Positions 55,949 through 61,900 of a stretch of 64,000 bases of DNA are shown one piece after another. The stretch is from contig NMRA01000275.1 in NCBI GenBank assembly GCA_002633005.1, positions 103,336 through 167,335 of the forward strand. Reading direction: 5' to 3'. The notes beneath the pieces are model-generated. The model was not told the DNA's origin and did not search any database. It worked only from the letters and a program-made list of their open reading frames with translations. Position 1 is the stretch's first letter. Each line of letters begins with the position of its first letter. The DNA is from Phoronis australis. Its lineage: Eukaryota; Phoronida; Phoronidae. Both the position numbers and the translations under genes were made by a program.

Positions 55949-58900
55949 AAACTTCACTGTATTGGTACTTTCATTTTTGCCTCTTAATACCTACCAAGCT
56001 CCCTGTGTGCCTTTGTGCAAACTTCCATGTTCCTGTACAAGACAGCATGGCTGACGTTGATTTTCTGACGACTCCGACTATTGTGGCATTACTTATTGGC
56101 AATTTAGGTTTTCTTTCAATATGCCTCAATTAATGGGTCTTTATGTGATTTACAAGTTTTCATGAAGGAAGCGAAAACACCTCAATATCAAACAATTGAC
56201 AAATTGTCATTGCGTTCAGTTTAATATGTGCCAAGTTCTTCGATGAGTCTTCTTGAAAGTAATCCATTGAGTTTCAAATGAGGAGAGCCTGCTCAACTAT
56301 GTTGATTTTAGATGGATGTGACTACCGTAGAAATATTTCAAAAAGTGAATTCCTTATCTCTTTACAACGCTGTACATGGTAGCCACATGTCAACGTCCCG
56401 CGTTGCTCTTGTACATATTTGGTAAAATATAGATGCGTAGTATATTGGGGTATCCGTCTTCTGTTTCAAAGAATGAATTTAATATTGCAGTTGAAAACGC
56501 TATGTCTATGTAAAAATAGTCGGCTTGTACATGTTATGTTTGATCCGGGTATTCAGCAACAGCCGTCAAAGTTCGGAGAACACTGCATAGTGTTGTGCCC
56601 CCAGAGTGTTCAGCATTTTCGTTGTTTTCGACGTGTTTCGCGTCATCTGGTGACCATTTTATAGCATTTATAAACACCCCCGAAATGCACACCGTTTGCT
56701 GTGCAGTTGTGGGTATGTTTCAACGTTTTGTTTGCATTGATGGGGAATAAAAGTACATTGTTGTATATTATTAGTTGATTTTCCTGCTTAGATAAAACAA
56801 TTTTGAAACGGTTTAACGTTCCAAAACTAGTTCCTATGATGTTCCCATGGTGATAATCCAATCAGGGAAAACTAAAGGTTTCAAGTCATGCCGTTTTGTC
56901 TAGGAATTGAACTTTTTAATTAGGCCATTTGACAGGAGTAGACTGACATATATCTTTGTTTAATAAGTTTAATATGGATTGTTCTAAAAAACCCACGACA
57001 CCCTCGACCCACGACACAGAACCCCCTCTACCCAGTCTACGCTAGCTCGACTCCATCTGAATATAGAACAGGCGCTGACTTGCAGGACCAATGAGTTGGA
57101 CCGTGAGCTCGACTGGCTTTTCCCTGTTTTTTGCAATTCAGAGAGTCATTTCGGCAAGTTTAAATCCTAAAACAGGAAAAAAGCAACGCGACCAAATCAA
57201 ATAAAAGACCTACTAACTTTACAAATGTCGTTCCCTGCAGAGTGTAATCGTCTCGTCTGCTATTCAATGAATGGCACTGCGAGAAACCAACAAAACTGTA
57301 ATTTCATCAGTAAATAAAGTTTGAAAAAACAAACTGTTAACTAAAAAGTAGCTCAACGTTTCATGAGTATACAACAGAAAACAAATAATAAAAATTTCAT
57401 TCACGTTTGTGTACTCTCTCTCTAAGGTTAGTAGAACTGGGCCGTTGGTAGCCGCTCGTGGAACTACTTGTATTTCCGTGACAACGATAGCGTGCTCACA
57501 ATGCGCTATTTCAGGTCACGTACTCGAGTCACTTTCTTTTTTAATCACCTGACTTGAGCCAGAGCAGACTCGCGTTTAGGTATGTCTTATTTTTTGGGAT
57601 ATTTAAAATGAGGGTGGCCTCTTCAGTGATAGCACTGCTTTCCAAGAGGGCCCTCTAAGAAAAAGTGCAAAAATACCTCTATTGCCACAGGTCGTGGGTC
57701 ATGGGTCGAGGGGTGTGTGGGGTCGAGGGGGTTTTAGAACAGTCCGTTTAGTTTGTGTTTGTTTACTAGCACATAGCACTTGATTGACATGAACATTGAG
57801 GTCAGGCCAGCGATTGCGTAATTTGTTTGCAATATAATATTAGGGAAAATTCTTGAAGATTCCGGTATGTTAGTGATTGATATAGAACCATAATCTGGAG
57901 CATTCTAGACCCTAGAATATGCCTGTAGGTTTTTTGGGTTGATTCCGTAAGATCTAAAATGTGCTTGAATAGGTGACCAGTGCCAGAACGATGTGAGAGA
58001 CTATAAATACCCACACACAGGGTAGTTGATTAGAGTTATAGTTGAGTAGCAGTTACAGCATCAGCAGTTGCAGCGTTAGTCAATAAAGTGCCAGCTACGG
58101 AGGCAGTAGATTATTGAATAAACGACTTTAACAGTCGTTAGAACGTCGTCACAAAACTTCACAGCACTGGATGGAGCATAGAATAGACATTACGTCAGAC
58201 GTTTTGTTTGAGTAGATTAGTGAACGTACGGTCGAGATTAATAAAGTGATCAACTCAACCAGTTTTCAATCTATAATCCCACGGAAAGTTATTAGCACCG
58301 GTCGACGACAACCAGCGCCCACCCATCCAGGTGGAAAACGTGTCACCATTTACCGCAACTAAATTGGTCTTAACTTTATCTTTACTCAGATATGAAATGT
58401 TTTCTGAGTTTGGAAAGAACTGACAGTTCGCATTAGTTGAGACCATGCTCGTCGCATAACATGACATGCTGTAACAAGCCAACTTGTGGTGCTCCAATTA
58501 GCAATAACAAACTGTCAGCTCTATCGAAGCCCTGAAATCATCTTCAGTTTCACTTAGAAACAATTTGAGACTTATTTCAGAACAACAAGACCAAATCAGA
58601 AAAGTTTTCGTAATGGAGGGAGGCTTGAACTTTTATTTTCTGACTGACGTAAACTCAAAACAAACTCTTGCCACCAAAACGCATTTAGCAATTCATGCTC
58701 TAATTTAAATAAACCTGTCAGGTTGTGCACTTCGTGTTCATCCAATGTACATTTGAAATTCTATGCTGATACGCCGAGTTTCAGACGTATACTTACATCT
58801 AAATTTAGCACTCATCCACTGCTCGTAACCTCCTAACTATGACTTACAGGTGTACTCTTGAGGCAGACGTTCAAACATATCTAATCATTCTTACAGGCCG

Positions 58901-61900
58901 TGGACAGCCAATCGAAAACCTACGTTTAGTGGGTTCATTTCCTACGTATTTGAATATTCATTGGGACGATACATCAAAGAATGCAGATGAGATACAAGGG
59001 TACATCGTCTCCTATAGTATTATTTGCTACCGTAAGTGTAAGCCATGCGCCAAACGCGGAGACTGGAAAAACATCACTTTATCAAGATCAAGGTCCGGAA
59101 ATATGACTCAGCGCCTGAAACGTCTGGAGCCATATACGTCATACATGGTCACGGTTAGAACGACCACTCGGACTCGTACCGACGTGCCTGTAAGCATCGA
59201 GGCTTCCACGGGTGAAAAAGGTGTGTTGCTATAACAACAATGAGATTTATTGTTTTCGCATTTTAGTGAGGGTTCTTCAGCGCTGTAATTGCATATCTTA
59301 CAAATATGGACGGATCCCGAGGGTAGTAACAAGTCCATATAACCGGATATGCCTAAGGTCCCAGTCTACTGTTGTTTAATAATACGACTATTCATGCTTT
59401 TTTACCCTACTTTCTTCGTCTATTAGATAGGCATTTGTTCTTTCCTGTTGCGATGTATTGCCATCGTCTGCTCGCTAATTCTACTTACACCATCAGGAGT
59501 CCTGGCTCCTGCAGCGTGCAATTGGTTGGATCACGAATAAAGTCGCGCATCTGACGTCCAAGTTGTAGTTTCATATTGTGTTTTAGCCAACCAGAGTACA
59601 GTAGTATCAGCGTTCATATACTAATGCATTACTGTCTTGACGCAAGAAACTTGAAAGTGTTGATGGCTAGATATCCTGCTTCGAAATAATGCTATGCTTA
59701 GTGCCCAGGATCGGAGTAAGTTCTTGAAACTAAGTTATTGTTTTATTTTAAAAATCTGTTGTAGTAATTTACTTGGTGTTAAAATATTTAAATTATATGT
59801 CTAGTTACTAAAACATAATTAAAAGTGTACGTCGTGCTATCATTTTCTTCATTCATTTTGTATGGTAAGAATTTATTTTCAGTGCCAATTGAGACGCCTG
59901 GTGCCCTCAAACTAATGGATGTCCAGTTCAAGTTGGCCGTTTTTACTTGGCAGCCTCCTCCGTGCACAAGCATCCGTGGTGAACTCAAAGGCTACCGCTA
60001 TAATCTGTACCTCACCAATGAAAACGTCCAAGTGCGTCATGGCACAGTGAATGTGGAAGACATGTCAATTGTGCTGAAAAATCTCAATACTTCAACCAGT
60101 TACAGATTTGACCTCAGCGCTTTCAACAACGTAGGAAACGGGCCGCAGTCATCTGTGGTATTTACCACGAAATCCCTGGAAGGTTGGAATATTACTGCAC
60201 AACTTTCTGTTTCTGTTCATTGTAACTTCACTCGAACCCACTTCAATAACCACGGTCATAAATAAACTCAAAAGTTATTATATTCTTGACCACACACAAG
60301 TACAATTACAATGTAGAAAAATTTATTAACTGGCTTTGGAACTTATTGTGCTCTCCGAAAGTAGTCCATTGTTTTTTACTTTGGAGCTGACTACAGATAC
60401 ATTATGTATATAAAAAGTGCTAAAAACGGATGACGTAATCAGGGAAATCGCCTGTGAGAAAAAGTAGAAAGTGCTTTGTTCTAGGTAAGTTTTCACTTTC
60501 GTGTATTTTCAGAACAAGACCCTCCGTTGTTCCTCAAAATGGAGTCTAATACACAAACAACACTGTTGATATCATGGGAAAAACCTAAGGCATATACTGG
60601 TGGATTATTTGGTTATGAGGTACCTAAGAACTTACGATTGGCATTTCTTCTCTGCAGTTGTTCTCCAGAGCTCCAATATTTCACTGTTGCTATCCATTAC
60701 GTACTTAATTGTTTCCTTAAGACAGACGAATTTCTCCTTTTTCAACTTTCCAGTTATACTTTCACTATTTCTTTTTTCTTGTTGTATCAGCTTCTTAAAT
60801 ATATAGCAGTTTTCTGTGCTACTTACAAATCAGTATGGTGGCCATATCGTCAGTAGTTCACCTTTTTCTATTGGGAAACTGGTTCAGTTTTCATGTTAGT
60901 TTTTTTTTTTAATTCAAAGTCTTCAGTGTTTGAGTATTGCTTCGGTTGACTTCGAAATCCCTTAAACCACACTGACAATGAACAACCTTTGCCACATAAC
61001 CACCTTATCCTCGTGTGTTTGCGTCACGAATTAAAGTTTTGTTTATTTAACCCATTTGACACGATTTTTTGAAGTACATTGTTCTTAACAGTGCTGAAGT
61101 TTGATGTCGATATGTGTTTATTTTTAATTCCAATTCCACTTTGTCGAGTACATTCTACTGCAAAAAGTCCGCACTGGGAACTAATAACGTTTCAATTTGT
61201 AGATACATGTTGCGGTTGATAGTTCATTTCACCCCAGCGTCAGTACAAAGAAACCCCCGATGCCGCTGAAAGTGCCAGACTATGTCACCAAACAAACCAT
61301 CCAAGATTTGCAGGCAGGGACACTATATCAAGTCAGTGTTCAAGCCGAATATGAATCCGGTTTGGGTCCGTCGGCTGTAAAGCAAATGTGGACGGAAATT
61401 AAAGGTAAACTATATCAACCCACCTATTGGTGTAGAACATGTTAAAATTGCATGTAACGCCACATTTTGTTTTCGTTCCTCAATACCACGAGTGATATTT
61501 ACCACAAGCCCATACAATGGCGTGTAGGCCTACATAAAATTGAAAAAGCGATCAATCACGCGTTCTGTATACTGGGTCTCCCGCAGTCGCAGTAGGGAGA
61601 TGGTTAATGCTCCACAAGATCAATGACCCTGTCTGAAACGGGCAATTACACTGTGGAATGAATAGCGTTCATTGATTGCTTCTATGTAAAGATTCAACGA
61701 ATCTAAATTGATTTATTCGAGTTTAGAGGGTGCGACTTTGGTTAGATCTGATTAGTGCGTTATGTGTTGCGCTATCTTCTTTTCCTATGACAAATTCTAG
61801 ACTCTGAACCAAATAAGTGATCATTCTTCTTATGGTTACAACTTATCACATCTTTCAAGTAGGCGAAGCTTGTACTTTGGTACTTGTCAGCCGTTCAAAT

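Noticed and set aside
55795-56133. Open frame with a long Val-Cys repeat
   Set aside because: It is a (TG)n microsatellite read in frame.
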